From positions 1,178,001 through 1,242,000 of the forward strand of contig NZ_UWOK01000001.1 of the NCBI RefSeq assembly GCF_900573985.1: 64,000 nt of DNA, in the 5' to 3' direction. This DNA comes from Campylobacter showae. GTDB lineage: Bacteria > Campylobacterota > Campylobacteria > Campylobacterales > Campylobacteraceae. Positions within the stretch are counted from its first letter, which is position 1. Each line of letters starts with the position of its first letter. Below are positions 9,400 to 18,426 of the stretch, one piece after another. The position numbers and the translations under genes were made by a program. The notes below the pieces were generated by a model. The model was not told the origin of the DNA. It did not search any database and saw only the letters and a program-made list of their open reading frames with translations.

Positions 9400-9516
9400 A
9401 TGAAGCTTGTATCTGTCGAAAAGCAAAGCGCAGTAAGCGCTGTAAAGCCGTCTGCTCCTGCAAAACTAATATTGCACGGCTCAAATCAAGGAAATGCGCA
9501 TAAAATAAATCTATAA
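9400..9516 (+). CDS. Possible 38-codon ORF divergent from the receptor
   Basis: An ATG-started ORF of 38 codons (MKLVSVEKQSAVSAVK..., ending HKINL) lies in the 360-base gap between the receptor and the next gene. A GATAAT hexamer 33 bases upstream (9362-9367) could be a -10 box, but the ribosome-binding site is weak. The segment KLILHGSNQGNAHKINL loosely resembles the middle of HemP/HmuP haemin-uptake proteins, without their C-terminal KLILTK. If the stop were read through, KQREQNGG would follow. It may be a small protein, a truncated HemP-like gene or nothing. Confidence 0.3.
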   Translation: MKLVSVEKQSAVSAVKPSAPAKLILHGSNQGNAHKINL

Positions 9517-9551
9517 AAACAGCGTGAGCAAAACGGCGGGTAAAAATTTGC

Positions 9552-9989
9552 TTACTTTTTAAACAGATCTTTATTATTTGGGTTTGACATTAGTGCCGAC
9601 ATCGACTTTTCGAGCTGATTTTTTTGGGATTTGTAAATAGAAAAATTTACCAAAATCGGGCTATTTTCAACTAAAATTTGCACGATCGCTCCAAGCGGAA
9701 AGCTAACGACGCTGGCGAAATTTTCTTTGCCAAATCCTGCCTCAAAGCTTAGCTCGTCCGGAGTTAGCTTGGCGCTGCTAAAGGTGTAGCCGGCAAGAGT
9801 AAAGACGATAACCGGCGCCGTAAAAGTGCTCTTAATATACTCCGGCAGCTTGGGGTTAAATTTAACCAGATCAAGGTTAGCCATCGCCGAAAAGGAGCGA
9901 TCGTTTTTTAGCAGATACTCCACGCACTCAAAAACGTGCTCCTTCATCATCGCCGCAAATCTCTCGTCGTCTAAAATCTCATCAAGCAT
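9552..9989 (-). CDS. SspB-like protein (candidate ClpXP adaptor)
   Basis: I chose the internal Met (MLDEILDDERF) because GGGGGC precedes it and the 22 upstream codons look untranslated. The 145-residue product follows the layout of SspB: a helix resembling YEWLLDN (VEYLLKN, about 27-33), then VIVFTLAGYTFSSAKLTPDELSFEAGFG and VSFPLGAIVQILVEN. The E. coli counterparts are IVLNIAPRAVGNLELANDEVRFNARFG and VSVPLAAVLAIYAREN. SspB carries SsrA-tagged proteins to ClpXP through a flexible tail; here the tail is short and lysine-rich (NNKDLFKK). The assignment rests on my reading of the pattern. It follows pepF on the same strand after about 175 bases. Confidence 0.6.
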   Translation of the reverse strand: MLDEILDDERFAAMMKEHVFECVEYLLKNDRSFSAMANLDLVKFNPKLPEYIKSTFTAPVIVFTLAGYTFSSAKLTPDELSFEAGFGKENFASVVSFPLGAIVQILVENSPILVNFSIYKSQKNQLEKSMSALMSNPNNKDLFKK

Positions 9990-10163
9990 TTTGCCCCCTT
10001 TTGTACCTTTTCTCAAATTTGTCGCCCGTAGTAGCCACGCCGAATTTGGCTTCAAATAAACGCAAAATTTAGCGTCAAATTTGTCGCCTTTGACTCGGTT
10101 TGGCTCGTCAAATTTAGCCGCGCTTTTAAATTTACTCCCAAAAGCGCGTCAAATTTGCGCCTG

Positions 10164-11885
10164 CTACGCTTCTTTGCAAAACTCCTCCACTAGCTTTCTA
10201 ACCTCGTTTATGCCGATTTGCCAAAACGCAGCGTTTTCTATATCAAAGCCAAACATCCCGACCAGCTCTTTTGGCGAGCGCGAACCGCCCGCGCTTAAAA
10301 ACTCGGTGTAAATTTGCACGAAATTTTCGCATTTGCCGCTTTTATAAAGCCCGAAAATCGCCAGCACCAAAAGCTGCGCGTACGAGTAGGCATAGCAGTA
10401 AAACGGCGTATGGATAAAGTGCGGGATGTAGCTCCACCAAATTTTGTAGTAGTCGTTTAGCGTGACGCTTGACCCAAACATCTTTGCGCTCTCTTCGAGC
10501 CAAATTTTATTTAGCTCCTCGGCGCTGATCTCGCCCTCGTGAGCGTGGACTCGGCGCTCAAAGGTCGTGAAGTTTATCTGGCGATAGAGCGTGGCGAAGA
10601 TATCCTCGATCTTGCCCGCGAGTAGGGCAGTTTTTTCTCTGCCTTTTAGCGTGCTTTTGATGTGATCGAAAACCAGCATCTCGCAAAAGACCGATGCCGT
10701 CTCCGCCGTAGTTAGCGGCGTGTCGGCGTTTAGAAATCCTACGCTTTCATAGGCTAGATTTTGATGCGCGGCGTGGCCTAACTCGTGCGCTAGGGTAAAA
10801 AGATCCCGCCTCTCGTCGGTGTGATTTAAAAGCACGTAAGGATGGGCCTTTGCGACGCCTGACTGCGAAAAGGCGCCGCCTCGTTTATTTTCGGCAGGAT
10901 AAACGTCGATCCAGCCCTCTTTAAACGCGCGAGCGGCTATATCGCCGAATTTTGGACTAAATTTGGAAAAGGTCTCGAGCACGATTTTTTTGCACTCTTC
11001 AAATTTATAAACGCTCTTACTCTCGCCCAGCGGCGCGTATCTATCGTAGTCGTAAAGCTTTTTAAAACCTAAAATTTTGCGCTTTTTCTCATAAAATTTA
11101 ATCGGCAGATCAAAGCTCGTCTCGGCCGCCTTTATGAGCGCGTCCACGCTAGCTTTGGTCGTTTGGTTTGAGAAATGCCGCGGGCTTTCGGGTAGGTCGA
11201 ATTTCCGCAGTTCGCAGCTAGTTTTTAGGCTGGTTTTTATCATATTATAGATGTAGCTAAGCAGATGCTGCTGCGGCGCTAGGCCGCCAGAGAGGCTCTT
11301 TGCGGCCGCCTTTCGCTCGGCGCGGTCTGGGCTGTGAAGCTTGGATAAAATCTCCTCTTCGCCTAGCATCTTGCCTTTAAATTTAAACTTAAGCGCGCTT
11401 AGCGTCTCGTCAAAAAGCCGCGAGAAGCCCTCCGCGCCCGTGTTTGCCGTGCGGAGTAAAATTTGCTCCTCTTTTAGGCTTAGCTGGTGGGCTTTTTCTT
11501 TTGCGATACTATCTAGATAGTAGCCAAGTCTCGCGCTTTTGGCGATGATTTTGTTTTGTCTGGCTTCGTCAAATTCGTTAAATTTAAGCTCGAAAAAGAG
11601 CAGATGATTTTGCGCCTTTGAGCTAAGCTCGTCAAATTTAGCGTAAAACGCACCCTTTGAGGTATCTTTTGAAAAAACTAGGCTCACGTAAATTTGCACG
11701 CGAGCGATGTTTTCTAGTAAATTTTCATACTCGTTAAGCGCGGCAAAAAACTCCTCGTCGCTTAAATTTAAAAATTTATCCGAGTATTTGGCTTCAAATT
11801 TTTCGCACTCGTTTTGTAACAAAAGAGCCGAAATCTCCAGCTCTTTTTCGTTTTTAAAAAGCGGGGTCAAGTCCCAAACGTTCAT
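10164..11885 (-). CDS. pepF: Oligoendopeptidase F (M3 family metallopeptidase)
   Basis: A 573-residue M3B peptidase. The zinc-binding HELGH motif is at residues 367-371 (AHELGHAAH) with the downstream glutamate in TTAETASVFCEM. No signal peptide is seen, so it should act in the cytoplasm on peptides of roughly 7-17 residues, in peptide turnover. The length is typical. It lies 15 bases downstream of sstT on the same strand, so a transporter-peptidase operon is likely; C. jejuni carries the same two genes close together. The SspB-like gene follows. Confidence 0.94.
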   Translation of the reverse strand: MNVWDLTPLFKNEKELEISALLLQNECEKFEAKYSDKFLNLSDEEFFAALNEYENLLENIARVQIYVSLVFSKDTSKGAFYAKFDELSSKAQNHLLFFELKFNEFDEARQNKIIAKSARLGYYLDSIAKEKAHQLSLKEEQILLRTANTGAEGFSRLFDETLSALKFKFKGKMLGEEEILSKLHSPDRAERKAAAKSLSGGLAPQQHLLSYIYNMIKTSLKTSCELRKFDLPESPRHFSNQTTKASVDALIKAAETSFDLPIKFYEKKRKILGFKKLYDYDRYAPLGESKSVYKFEECKKIVLETFSKFSPKFGDIAARAFKEGWIDVYPAENKRGGAFSQSGVAKAHPYVLLNHTDERRDLFTLAHELGHAAHQNLAYESVGFLNADTPLTTAETASVFCEMLVFDHIKSTLKGREKTALLAGKIEDIFATLYRQINFTTFERRVHAHEGEISAEELNKIWLEESAKMFGSSVTLNDYYKIWWSYIPHFIHTPFYCYAYSYAQLLVLAIFGLYKSGKCENFVQIYTEFLSAGGSRSPKELVGMFGFDIENAAFWQIGINEVRKLVEEFCKEA

Positions 11886-11900
11886 TTTGCGGCCTTAAAT

Positions 11901-13205
11901 TTACTCTATGGTCTCTGAAGCTACGGCGGTGAAAAGCACGTCTGAGGCGCTATTTACGGCTGTTTCTACCGAGTCTTGGATCACGCCGATGATAAATCCT
12001 ACGCCGACAACCTGCATCGCGATGTCGTTACCGATACCAAATAGCGCGCAAGCAAGCGGCACTAGCAGTAGCGAGCCGCCAGCGACGCCGGAAGCTCCGC
12101 AAGCGCCCAGAGCCGAGATAAAGCAAAGCAGTAACGCGTCGCCAAAATCAACGGTGATAGACGGGATCGAGTTTACCGCCGCAAGCGCCAAGATACCGAT
12201 AGTTACGGCTGCGCCGCCCATGTTTATTGTAGCTCCTAGCGGGATCGAGATTGAGTAGAGCTCCTCTTTTAGCCCTAGTTTTTTGCAAAGCGCCATATTT
12301 ACCGGGATATTTGCCGCAGACGAGCGAGTGAAAAACGCCGTAACCGCGCTCTCTCTAACGCAAGTCATCACTAATGGATAAGGGTTTTTCTTAGTAACTA
12401 CAAACACCATCGCAGGGTAAACGACGAAGGAAACGAAAGCCATCGCGCCCACTAGAACGAGGATTAGTTTTAGGTAGCCCGCAAGCGCCTCAAAGCCTGT
12501 CTCGTGGATGCTGATAGTAACTAGGCCAAAGATACCAAATGGCGCTAGGCGGATGATAAATCTAACGATTTTAGTCACGCCGTCGCTGACATCTTGGAAT
12601 ACTTTTTTAGTTTCTTGCGTGCAAAATCTCATCGCAATACCGCCGCCCACGGCCCAAGTGATGATGCCTATGTAGTTGCCGCTAGAAAGCGCGCTGATAG
12701 GGTTTTGAACCATCTTAAAGATGAGGTCTTTTAAGACATCGACGATACCTTGCGGAGCACTCATATTTGCGCTTTCTACGCCTTTTAGCACGAGCTCCAT
12801 CGGGAAAAGAAAGCTAGCGACAACCGCAACTACTGCAGCTAGAAAAGTGCCGACTAGGTAAAGCGTAACTACCTTTTGCATACCTTTTGCGTGGCCGAAT
12901 TCTTTTACGATGATAGACGTCGCAACTAGTACGAAAACTAGGATAGGCGCGATAGCTTTAAGCGCGCCGACAAAGAGGTTGCCCAAAACGGCGATGGAGT
13001 TTGCGACCGAATTTGCCACGTCGGTTAGGTCTTTTTTTGCTGCGGCTAATTGCGCTGCGTCGCTCACGCCTTTTGCGATTAGCTCGTTATAAGGAGCCGC
13101 CTGATAGTGTGTCCAAAAGCCGATAACGGCGCCTAGAGCTATGCCGATCAAAATTTGAACGATCAAATTTCCGTCGGCGAACCTTTTTGCCAGTTTGCTA
13201 AACAT
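11901..13205 (-). CDS. sstT: Serine/threonine:sodium symporter
   Basis: A 434-residue member of the dicarboxylate/amino acid:cation symporter family with about eight membrane helices and two re-entrant hairpins. The serine-rich hairpin [14 protein letters not shown] and the [13 protein letters not shown] segment, plus [16 protein letters not shown] near the C-terminus, are the substrate- and sodium-site regions of SstT rather than GltP/DctA. It imports L-serine and L-threonine. Campylobacter uses serine as a main carbon source, so the physiological role is plausible. It heads the apparent sstT-pepF operon. Confidence 0.9.
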   Translation of the reverse strand: MFSKLAKRFADGNLIVQILIGIALGAVIGFWTHYQAAPYNELIAKGVSDAAQLAAAKKDLTDVANSVANSIAVLGNLFVGALKAIAPILVFVLVATSIIVKEFGHAKGMQKVVTLYLVGTFLAAVVAVVASFLFPMELVLKGVESANMSAPQGIVDVLKDLIFKMVQNPISALSSGNYIGIITWAVGGGIAMRFCTQETKKVFQDVSDGVTKIVRFIIRLAPFGIFGLVTISIHETGFEALAGYLKLILVLVGAMAFVSFVVYPAMVFVVTKKNPYPLVMTCVRESAVTAFFTRSSAANIPVNMALCKKLGLKEELYSISIPLGATINMGGAAVTIGILALAAVNSIPSITVDFGDALLLCFISALGACGASGVAGGSLLLVPLACALFGIGNDIAMQVVGVGFIIGVIQDSVETAVNSASDVLFTAVASETIE

Positions 13206-13312
13206 TCTAGTGTCCTTGCCTTAAAATTTAATTTTAGTTTAGGATTATAGCCGAATTTACGCGGAATTTACAAGCTTTGAGCGAGATTAATTTGAATTTT
13301 ATTATGAAATGT

Positions 13313-13318
13313 TACAAT
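13313..13318 (+). promoter_or_regulatory. Candidate -10 box of metK
   Basis: TGTTACAAT gives an extended -10 (TGn TACAAT) 30 bases before the metK start, followed by AAAGGAAAAG as the ribosome-binding site. Campylobacter vegetative promoters usually lack a clear -35, and none is seen. Confidence 0.45.
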
Positions 13319-13347
13319 TGCGAGATTAATTTTCATAAAGGAAAAGT

Positions 13348-14550
13348 ATGTATTTATTTACTTCAGAGGTTGTGAGCCCGGGCCACCCGGATAAATGCGC
13401 CGACATCATCGCCGACAGTATCGTCGATACGATCTTGATGCAAGATCCAAACGGCCGCGTCGCTAGCGAAGTTTTCGTCGCGGGTAAAAACATTATAATA
13501 GGCGGAGAGATAAACTCTAAAGTCAAGTTAAGCTTTAAAGACTACGAAGGTATCGTTAAAAACGCACTGGCTAAGATCGGCTACGACGGTAAGTCTAAAT
13601 TTACCAGAGAGCAGTGCCTGCACCCAGACGACGTCGAGATAAAAATCTGCATAAATCAGCAAAGTGCGGATATAAACCAAGGCGTCGATCAAGAAGGCGG
13701 CGAGATAGGCGCCGGGGATCAGGGCATAATGTTTGGCTTTGCTAGCTGCGAAGCGAACGAATATATGCCTGCAGCCATAACATACGCCAGAATGCTTTGC
13801 GATAAGGTTTATAAATTTGCCAAAGCTAATCCCGATAAACTCGGCGTCGATATCAAAACTCAGGTCACGGTAGACTACGGCACCAAAGACAACTTTGAAA
13901 GCTGCAAGCCGCAAAGCATCCATACTATCGTAGTTTCGGCCCCTTGTGTCGAGACGATGAAGATCGAGGAGCTGCGCGCTCTAGTGCAAACTCTCATCGA
14001 CGATGCAGGCTTGCCAAAGGGCCTATATGACAAGAGCAAAACGCTCATCTACATCAATCCGACCGGCCGCTACGTAAATCACAGCTCGCTTCACGACAGC
14101 GGACTAACCGGCCGCAAACTCATCGTGGATAGTTTTGGCGGATATAGCCCGATAGGCGGCGGCGCGCAAAGCAGCAAGGACTACACGAAAGTCGATCGCA
14201 GCGGTCTTTATGCGGCGCGCTGGATAGCTAAAAATATCGTTGCTGCGGGCCTTGCTAAAAAATGCATCGTCCAGCTAAGCTACGCTATCGGTATGGCAAA
14301 GCCTACCTCTGTTAGCGTCGATACGATGGGCACGCAGATCGCCGGCGTAAACGACGATATGCTGTCAAATTTCGTTAGCGAAAATTTCGCCCTCACTCCG
14401 CGCTGGATCACGAACAAATTCGGCCTGGATAAACCCGGCAAAGATACGTTTTTATACGCTAAAGTAGCAGCCAAAGGTCAAGTCGGAAACGCCAAATATC
14501 CGTGGGAAAAGCTTGATGCGGTTGATACTTTCAAGGCTTTGATTAAATAA
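13348..14550 (+). CDS. metK: S-adenosylmethionine synthetase
   Basis: A complete 400-residue MetK, which makes S-adenosylmethionine from ATP and methionine. The ATP-site motif SPGHPDKCADIIADSIVD is at residues about 10-27, GAGDQGIMFG near residue 122, and the P-loop-like GGGAQSSKDYTKVDRS near residue 270. The product supplies methyl groups and, via other genes, autoinducer-2 and menaquinone precursors. It is a single-gene unit with its own promoter and terminator, divergent from sstT. Confidence 0.98.
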   Translation: MYLFTSEVVSPGHPDKCADIIADSIVDTILMQDPNGRVASEVFVAGKNIIIGGEINSKVKLSFKDYEGIVKNALAKIGYDGKSKFTREQCLHPDDVEIKICINQQSADINQGVDQEGGEIGAGDQGIMFGFASCEANEYMPAAITYARMLCDKVYKFAKANPDKLGVDIKTQVTVDYGTKDNFESCKPQSIHTIVVSAPCVETMKIEELRALVQTLIDDAGLPKGLYDKSKTLIYINPTGRYVNHSSLHDSGLTGRKLIVDSFGGYSPIGGGAQSSKDYTKVDRSGLYAARWIAKNIVAAGLAKKCIVQLSYAIGMAKPTSVSVDTMGTQIAGVNDDMLSNFVSENFALTPRWITNKFGLDKPGKDTFLYAKVAAKGQVGNAKYPWEKLDAVDTFKALIK

Positions 14551-14556
14551 TCTCTC

Positions 14557-14590
14557 AAGCCCGCTAAATTTAACGCGGGCTTAAATTTAC
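14557..14590 (+). terminator. Terminator of metK
   Basis: An 8-base-pair stem AAGCCCGC/GCGGGCTT (14557-14564 and 14575-14582) starts six bases after the metK stop and is followed by AAATTT. The stem is strong and the U-run is short. Confidence 0.65.
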
Positions 14591-14683
14591 CCTCAAATTT
14601 AAGGCTTCGTATGAAATTTCGTCCCGCTTTACGTCTTAAATTTTACTCCAAAAACCGCGCGACAAATTTTAAAGAGAATTAAA

Positions 14684-15277
14684 ATGCAAACGGCAACAAA
14701 CCAAAACGGTGTAAACAAGACGCTCGGACTCTTTTTGCTCGGGCTTTGCGCTTTTTATTTTATTTGCGCGTTAGGTATTTTTGTGTTGCCTTTTGACGTT
14801 CTGGCTCGCTCCTTTTTGGCCAGGGATTTCGTGGAAGCTATGCTTAAAATTTACCCCGCAGTAGAGCGAGCCTTTACTCATACCGATTTTACTCAAAAAG
14901 CCGCACTTTATATCGCTTATATGGGGGTTGTCAAGGTCATCACGCTTGTTGTTTACATGGGTTGCTTTTTGTGTCATAGGGCCGGTAGGGTCGCCATGGC
15001 AAAGGCCGTAAAAAAACAAAGTGTCGCAAGCAGAGCATTTGTTTCTATTTTTGGTATTTTTGCTACGGTATTGACGATAAATTTGGACTTTCACGGCACC
15101 TATATCGGTTATCGCAATCCAAGATACTCGCCTGAATACGAATGGGTGTTGAGGTCTCCCAGCGAGCTGTTTTGGCAGATGACGATTGATTTTATATTTT
15201 TGATTATTGTGGCAGCTTGCATATTTTACGTAGCGTTGCAAATTCGGTTGCTATTTCGCAAACGCAAAAACGCCTAA
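14684..15277 (+). CDS. Uncharacterised four-helix membrane protein
   Basis: I do not recognise this 197-residue protein. It shows four likely membrane helices, at about residues 13-38, 72-98, 118-137 and 165-190. A polar loop between helices 1 and 2 carries the FTHTDFTQKAALYIAYMG stretch, and a periplasmic-type loop between helices 3 and 4 is tyrosine-rich (YIGYRNPRYSPEYEW). The C-terminus is basic (LLFRKRKNA), consistent with a cytoplasmic end. The ribosome-binding region is AAAGAGAATTAAAATG. It stands alone between metK and the convergent lnt. No conserved motif points to a function. Confidence 0.75.
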   Translation: MQTATNQNGVNKTLGLFLLGLCAFYFICALGIFVLPFDVLARSFLARDFVEAMLKIYPAVERAFTHTDFTQKAALYIAYMGVVKVITLVVYMGCFLCHRAGRVAMAKAVKKQSVASRAFVSIFGIFATVLTINLDFHGTYIGYRNPRYSPEYEWVLRSPSELFWQMTIDFIFLIIVAACIFYVALQIRLLFRKRKNA

Positions 15278-15288
15278 ATTTAGCAAAT

Positions 15289-16590
15289 TTATCTGAAAAA
15301 TTTATCGAGTAAGCCTTGTTTTGGCGTGATTATCTCAGACGGCGAACCGTTTACGCTGTGATAGATTGCTTTGTTGTATTTCGTCGCGTAGTATTTGATT
15401 AAATTTCGCTGTAAAAAGGACTCGGTGCTAGGCACGAACCAGCCGTTATTAGTAACCGCGATCATTACGTCAAATTCGCCCTCAAATAGCTCGTCCCGCG
15501 TCGCTTCGTAGCAGATCGCGTTTCTGATTTTTACGCCATCTATCTCGTAGTCGCTAGGAGCGCTCGCCGTCTCAAAATCCTTCGCGCCGCCAAAAAATAT
15601 CTTATTTATCAAATCTCGCGCAAATGCCGGTAGCGGGATCTCCTCGCCAAAGGGCACGAGGATAAATTTATCCAGCCGCCGCACCTTACCGCGGTCAAAG
15701 AAAAACGCCGAGTTGTAGTTGGCGCCGTTTTCGCGAGCTAGCGCGCCCGCGACGATAGCGATTTTTTGCGATTTTTCCAGTAGTTCGGAGATGAGATTTC
15801 GCTCGTGCGTCATATAGACGGGAAAGGCGCTCTCAGGCAAAATAACCGCCCTAAATCCCGCGTTTATCGCCTCATCTATGATGGCTAAATTTTGATTTAT
15901 AAATTCGTTTTTTAGCTGCTTTTGCCACTTTAGCTCTTGCGGAACCTCGGTGTTTGCGAGCTTTATTTCAAAAGGCAGAGTTTTAAAATTTGGCGTACCA
16001 TACTGCACTGCGCAGGCTAAAAGCACGCCAAAAGCGATAAATTTGAAGCGGTTTTTGACGTAAAACAGGCACAAAATCGCGGCGAAAATAAACGCAAGGG
16101 CGAGCAAATTTGGCGCAAAAATTCCCGGCACGAAAACGGCTTCTAAATTTAGCCAATTAAAGCCGAAGGGGTGGATATTTGAAACCAAGATAAGCAGCAA
16201 AGCCTTTAGCCAAATTTGAGCCGGGATGCCCGCTATCAAAAACAGCGCGCCGTAAATTAGCCCGATAGCTAAAATCTCAAGCGGGATGAGGTAGCTAAGC
16301 TCGTAATAAACGAGGCTAAAGCTGATCCAGTAAAACCAAATAATCCCGATAAAAAATCCCGTCCAAAAAAAGCTGCAACGGTCAAATTTGAGTAGCAAAT
16401 AAAAGCCCGCGATCGAAAAAAACGGCGAGATAAAATTTAAAATTTCGCCGCCTAAAACGTCGGCTAGTATAAAATTTGAGATTAAAATCGCGCCAACAAA
16501 GGCTTTTATTATAATTTTAGTGCTAAAATAGGGGCTTAAAATTTTTTTTATCAAGGAACCCCATGCAAGAAGGAAATTTCGTAGCTTCAT
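15289..16590 (-). CDS. lnt: Apolipoprotein N-acyltransferase
   Basis: Lnt transfers the third acyl chain to the N-terminal cysteine of lipoproteins in the inner membrane. The N-terminal half has six or seven membrane helices. The nitrilase-like domain carries the three catalytic residues in PESAFPVY (Glu), DKFILVPFGEEIPLP (Lys) and AICYEATRDE (Cys). At 433 residues it is shorter than E. coli Lnt (512), as is usual in Campylobacter. The ATG at 16590 would overlap the divergent yajC start by 28 bases; the TTG at 16554 (Leu13) would avoid this and may be the true start. Its substrates in this window include LptE and other lipoproteins. Confidence 0.92.
   Translation of the reverse strand: MKLRNFLLAWGSLIKKILSPYFSTKIIIKAFVGAILISNFILADVLGGEILNFISPFFSIAGFYLLLKFDRCSFFWTGFFIGIIWFYWISFSLVYYELSYLIPLEILAIGLIYGALFLIAGIPAQIWLKALLLILVSNIHPFGFNWLNLEAVFVPGIFAPNLLALAFIFAAILCLFYVKNRFKFIAFGVLLACAVQYGTPNFKTLPFEIKLANTEVPQELKWQKQLKNEFINQNLAIIDEAINAGFRAVILPESAFPVYMTHERNLISELLEKSQKIAIVAGALARENGANYNSAFFFDRGKVRRLDKFILVPFGEEIPLPAFARDLINKIFFGGAKDFETASAPSDYEIDGVKIRNAICYEATRDELFEGEFDVMIAVTNNGWFVPSTESFLQRNLIKYYATKYNKAIYHSVNGSPSEIITPKQGLLDKFFR
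16510..16515 (+). promoter_or_regulatory. Candidate -10 box of the yajC-secD-secF operon
   Basis: TATAAT lies 48 bases upstream of the yajC ATG, inside the first codons of the divergent lnt gene. A second possible extended -10, TGCTAAAAT, is at 16521-16529. Either would start the export operon. Confidence 0.45.
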
Positions 16591-16853
16591 TATTGTTTCC
16601 AGTTGTGCTTTTCGCGATATTTTATTTTTTGGTTATCAGACCGCAGCAAAAACAGCAAAAAGCTCATGCCGCGATGCTAGCCGCACTCGAAAAAGGCGAC
16701 AAGATCATAACTAGCGGCGGACTAATCTGCGAGGTGATAAAACCGGAAGAGGATTTTATCAGAGTTAAGCTTAACGACGACGTAATTGTGCGCGTTTCAC
16801 GCGAATTTGTCGCAAGAAAAATAGAAAAAACAGAGACGAAAGCAAATGCGTAA
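16563..16853 (+). CDS. yajC: Preprotein translocase subunit YajC
   Basis: A 96-residue YajC with one membrane helix (about residues 10-28, ending FYFLVIRPQQKQQK) and a cytoplasmic domain with the ITSGGLICEV and VRVSREFV segments typical of the family. YajC associates with SecDF and the SecYEG channel. The start has AAGGAACCCC upstream. Its last codons overlap the secD start by 8 bases, so the three sec genes are co-translated. Confidence 0.96.
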   Translation: MQEGNFVASLLFPVVLFAIFYFLVIRPQQKQQKAHAAMLAALEKGDKIITSGGLICEVIKPEEDFIRVKLNDDVIVRVSREFVARKIEKTETKANA

Positions 16854-18426
16854 CGGCAAAATAACGTATAGGCTGATCATCTTTGCTCTGGCTTTGATTT
16901 TCGGCATTATCTTTTCCGCGCCGTCGTTTACGGACAAGCTGGGCGGGTCTAAAATCAGTCTAGGGCTTGATTTGCAGGGTGGACTTCATATGCTTCTTGG
17001 CGTTGAGACCGAGGAGGCCGTGCACTCAAAGATCAAGTCGATAGCCGCTAGTGTGAACTATTTTGCGAAAAAAGAGGACGTTTTGATCGATAGCTTTAAG
17101 ATTCGCGAGGATAAGGTGGACTTTGAGCTACTAGACGCGGACGAAGCCGCTAAAATCGACGGCATGCTAAAAGACATCAAGGGTCTTAACGTACAAAAAG
17201 ACGGTCTAAAATACTCTGTCGGTCTAACTGACGCGGAGAAGGCCGAAACTATCGAATACGCGATAAATCAAGCGGTAGAAACTATCAGAAACCGACTCGA
17301 TCAGTTCGGTCTAGCCGAGCCTACGGTAGCAAGACAGGGCAAGGATAATATCCTAGTCGAGCTTCCTGGCATCAAAACGGCGGCTGATGAGCAGCGAGCA
17401 CGCGATCTCATCGCAAAAGCCGCACACCTCCAGCTAATGGCCGTCGATGAAAAGCGCCAGTCGCAGGCAAACTCTATGAGCGAGGCCGAGGCTGAGAGCT
17501 ACGGCGACATCGTCTATCCGGACGTCAAAAACGAGCAGATAAAATACGTCGTAAAAAACATCCCCGTACTTGACGGCGCGATGCTAACGGACGCTAGAGT
17601 CGCCTTTGATCAGCGCACGAACTCGCCTATCATCAGCTTTACTTTAAACGCCGAGGGAGCTAGAATTTTCGGCGATTTTACCGGCGCAAACGTCGGCAAA
17701 CGCCTAGCTATCGTGCTTGACGGTAGGGTTTACTCGGCTCCGTCGATAAACGAGAGAATCGGCGGCGGAAGCGGCCAGATAAGCGGCGGATTTAGCGTCG
17801 AGGAGGCTCACGACGTAGCTATCGCTCTTAGAAGCGGCGCTCTTTTAGCTCCGGTAAAAATGCTAGAAAAACGAAGCGTAGGACCGAGCCTGGGTGCAGA
17901 TAGCATAAGGCAATCTATGATCGCGCTTGCGTCGGCTTCGGTTTTGGTTGTGCTGTTTATGATAGCTTATTACGGATTTAGCGGCATTTTGGCAAATATA
18001 GCGCTTGTCGCAAATATCTTGATACTAGTCGCCGTGATGGCGATGTTCGGCGCGGCTTTAACGCTACCGGGAATGGCCGGTATAGTGCTAACCATCGGTA
18101 TGGCCGTGGATGCCAACGTCATCATAAACGAGCGTATCAGAGAGCTGCTGCGCGACGGGGCTAGTATCGCAACGAGCGTGAAAAAGGGATACGAAAACGC
18201 GATGAGTGCGATCATAGACGCAAATTTGACCACGCTTATCACCTCGGTCGTGCTTTACGCCTACGGTACGGGACCTGTGAAGGGCTTTGCCGTTACTATG
18301 GGCATAGGTATCATCGCCTCGATGATAACGGCAATCTTGGGTACTCACGGTATGTTTGATACGATTATAAATAAAATAGAAAAAAGCGGTAACACGCGGT
18401 TTTGGTTCGGTTATAAAAGGGTATAA
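16846..18426 (+). CDS. secD: Protein translocase subunit SecD
   Basis: A 526-residue SecD. It has an N-terminal membrane helix, then LGLDLQGGLHMLLGV (D1 motif), a large periplasmic domain P1 and a C-terminal block of five helices. That block carries the RND-type motifs (GADSIRQSMIALA and TIGMAVDANVIINERIRE, about 410-430). SecDF uses the proton-motive force to pull exported chains to the periplasmic side. The protein is somewhat shorter than E. coli SecD (615) because the P1 head is smaller. Its stop codon is immediately followed by the secF ATG. Confidence 0.97.
   Translation: MRNGKITYRLIIFALALIFGIIFSAPSFTDKLGGSKISLGLDLQGGLHMLLGVETEEAVHSKIKSIAASVNYFAKKEDVLIDSFKIREDKVDFELLDADEAAKIDGMLKDIKGLNVQKDGLKYSVGLTDAEKAETIEYAINQAVETIRNRLDQFGLAEPTVARQGKDNILVELPGIKTAADEQRARDLIAKAAHLQLMAVDEKRQSQANSMSEAEAESYGDIVYPDVKNEQIKYVVKNIPVLDGAMLTDARVAFDQRTNSPIISFTLNAEGARIFGDFTGANVGKRLAIVLDGRVYSAPSINERIGGGSGQISGGFSVEEAHDVAIALRSGALLAPVKMLEKRSVGPSLGADSIRQSMIALASASVLVVLFMIAYYGFSGILANIALVANILILVAVMAMFGAALTLPGMAGIVLTIGMAVDANVIINERIRELLRDGASIATSVKKGYENAMSAIIDANLTTLITSVVLYAYGTGPVKGFAVTMGIGIIASMITAILGTHGMFDTIINKIEKSGNTRFWFGYKRV

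Noticed and set aside
13528..13923. 131-codon antisense frame within metK
   Set aside because: Complementary to conserved metK codons, without start signals.
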